From: an uncultured Lachnospiraceae bacterium
GTDB lineage: Bacteria > Bacillota > Clostridia > Lachnospirales > Lachnospiraceae
Direction: 5' to 3'
DNA length: 15,925 bases
Assembly: GCA_937915975.1 (NCBI GenBank)
Contig: CALGGL010000213.1
Span: 1 to 15,925, forward strand
The position numbers were made by a program, and so were the translations under genes. Positions 14,705 through 15,925 of the stretch are shown here, piece after piece. The stretch's first letter is position 1. The number at the start of each line of letters is the position of its first letter. The notes under the pieces are model-generated. The model did not search any database. It saw only the letters and a list, made by a program, of their open reading frames with translations, and had not been told where the DNA came from.

Positions 14705-15545
14705 TTACATAGTCCAACCCTGTGATACAAGCTGCTGCTTGGTCATATGACTGTATATTCCGTCCTTTTCCATAAGTTCGGCAGGTGTGCCTTCCTCTGC
14801 AACCACACCGTCCTTTAAGACAACTATATGATCGGCATTTGCTATGGTTCTCATACGATGTGCTATGATAAGCACGGTTTTATCCTTCACAAGCTTTGAC
14901 AATGCCTCCTGAATTGCGGTTTCATTTTCCGCATCTAAAGATGCGGTTGCTTCATCAAGAAGTATAATCGGTGCATCCTTAAGAAATGCTCTTGCTATGG
15001 ATATACGCTGTCTTTCACCGCCCGAAAGCTCGCTTCCGTTTTCTCCTATGTAGGTGTTATATTTTTCAGGCAGTAGATTTACGAACTCCTCACAGTTTGC
15101 CATCTTCGCCGCCGCTATAACCTCCTCGTCGGTAGCATCCTTTTTACCTATCCTTATATTTTCCATAACCGTATTGTTAAAAAGGGTTACATCCTGAAAA
15201 ACTATCGAGTAGTTTGACAAAAGGGTTTCCGGATCTACGGTTTTTATATCCACACCGCCAAGCTTTATGCTGCCCTCAGTCACATCCCAGAATCTTGCGG
15301 CAAGTCTTGAAATGGTGGTCTTGCCTCCTCCCGACGGTCCGATTAGGGCAGTAACCTCTCCCTGCTTTGCGACAAAGCTTACATCCTTTAACACATCCGT
15401 ATCATCGGAATAGGAAAAGCCCACGTGGTTAAACTCTATGTCACAGCCCTTATTATTCATCTCGGTGGTACCGGTCTGTATCTCATGAGAAAGCACCTCG
15501 TCGAGTCTCTCGGTCTGAATACCTATCGATATGATTGCCGCAAAA
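14705..15545 (-). CDS. ABC exporter, C-terminal ATPase domain (5' part missing at contig junction)
   Basis: About 280 residues of an MsbA/multidrug-type ABC exporter half-transporter. The frame runs without a stop to near 15545, where it meets a BioB fragment. Visible: the end of the membrane domain (AAIISIGIQTERLDEVLSHE), Walker A GPSGGGKT, Q-loop FQDVTLF, signature LSGGERQRISIARA, Walker B IILLDEATASLD, and H-loop IAHRMRT. A GTG at 15496 could serve as a start, but it lies inside the linker and the usual ~320-residue membrane domain is absent, so this is a truncated end of a fused gene rather than a stand-alone ATPase. The terminator at 14607-14640 follows. Substrate unknown. Confidence 0.8.
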
Positions 15546-15677
15546 TTTTTCCTGAATCAACCGTGCTCCTTCCTGTAACTCTTCAAGCGGCGTCGTTAAT
15601 AAAAAATTTAAATCGTCGTCGGGATTAAGCCGCTCACCATTGATAATTTTTTTTGCAATGTTTAATGCCGTCTCCAA
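15525..15677 (-). pseudogene. bioB: BioB (biotin synthase) N-terminal fragment, cut at the junction
   Basis: About 50 residues beginning LETALNIAKKIINGERL and reaching ARLIQEKFCGNHID match the start of biotin synthase; the next residues should be the radical-SAM CxxxCxxC region but the frame turns into unrelated sequence (RYSDRETRR) because the DNA becomes exporter sequence. Start: TTG at 15677, 10 bases after AGGAG and 5 bp after the bioY stop; a GTG at 15686 is too close to the ribosome site. BioB inserts sulfur into dethiobiotin. This is either an assembly misjoin or a real truncation; the former is favoured. Confidence 0.7.
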
Positions 15678-15682
15678 AATTA

Positions 15683-15925
15683 TCACTCTCCTAGAATATT
15701 TTTTATTTTTACTCCGAGCAATGCCGCCGCCGTTGCTTTTAAAATATCGCCTGGTATGAACGGCAAAACTGCCATTGTTAACGCTTGCCACAAGTTTACG
15801 TCGAGCAATAAAATCATCGACACCAATCCGCCCGCGTAGGTTATCGGCATTGCGATTAAAATATTTGCCGCCGTGTATCGTTTAAAGTTTACCGCCGCAC
15901 CTTTAGCCAAACTCATTAATGGATA
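15683..15925 (-). CDS. bioY: BioY, biotin ECF-transporter substrate-binding protein (5' end outside window)
   Basis: The frame is open to the right window edge, giving 80 residues of the C-terminal part of BioY. Two hydrophobic segments (AANILIAMPITYAGGLVSMILLL and LTMAVLPFIPGDILKATAAALLG) and the VLPFIPGDILKA motif are typical of the family. BioY is the membrane S-component that binds biotin for uptake. It is directly followed by the bioB start. Because of the junction at 15525-15545, it may belong to a different genome than the rest of the window. Codon use here is richer in GCC/GCG than in the nif-like genes (impression, not counted). Confidence 0.8.
   Translation of the reverse strand, partial: YPLMSLAKGAAVNFKRYTAANILIAMPITYAGGLVSMILLLDVNLWQALTMAVLPFIPGDILKATAAALLGVKIKNILGE

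Noticed and set aside
15483..15791. A 102-residue open frame across the BioB/exporter join
   Set aside because: Its middle is BioB N-terminus, its first ~35 residues are bioY read in another frame and its end is exporter DNA out of frame; it is an artefact of the junction.

Overview
All genes in this 15.9-kb window lie on the minus strand. It looks like a metagenomic contig from an anaerobic, AT-rich Gram-positive bacterium, most likely class Clostridia and plausibly Lachnospiraceae. The reasons are AGGAGG-type ribosome binding sites, the protein sequence style, and a MetN/MetI/MetQ + LysR arrangement typical of Firmicutes. Taxonomy here is inference. I found no phage, IS or CRISPR. Read in the direction of transcription (right to left), the order is: (i) a BioY/BioB fragment; (ii) an exporter ATPase fragment; (iii) metN-metI-metQ; (iv) a 676-bp non-coding fold-back element; (v) a LysR regulator; (vi) a Cys/Met gamma-family PLP enzyme overlapping a PatB-type C-S lyase; (vii) cysK; (viii) a short, odd tRNA-Cys(GCA)-like gene; (ix) nifB - nifX-like - nifH - a second, divergent cysK-like gene - nitrogenase-like D subunit - nitrogenase-like K subunit - a second nifX-like gene with a Cys/Gly-rich insert that runs off the left edge.

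The main item is the nitrogenase-like system at positions 1-6507. The reductase (NifH) keeps the 4Fe-4S cysteines and the P-loop. Both component-1 subunits keep all three P-cluster cysteines. The D subunit keeps a cysteine where NifD binds its cofactor (Cys275 in Azotobacter). NifB is present, but nifE, nifN and nifV are absent here, and everything around it is sulfur metabolism rather than nitrogen metabolism. This points to a reductase acting on C-S bonds, of the methylthio-alkane reductase (MarBHDK) kind or a relative, that feeds thiol or sulfide to PLP enzymes. Substrate and product are not shown by the sequence.

Three 19-bp copies of TTATAR-N7-CTATAA lie upstream of metN, upstream of lysR and upstream of cysK. 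This implies one sulfur/methionine regulon under the LysR protein, and probably explains why methionine import, C-S lyases, cysteine synthase and the reductase sit together.

The rightmost ~400 bp is suspicious. A BioY-BioB biotin segment is joined to the middle of an ABC exporter gene across about 20 bases that read sensibly in both genes, as expected of an assembly misjoin (or a very recent recombination). The biotin genes should not be assigned to this organism without checking.
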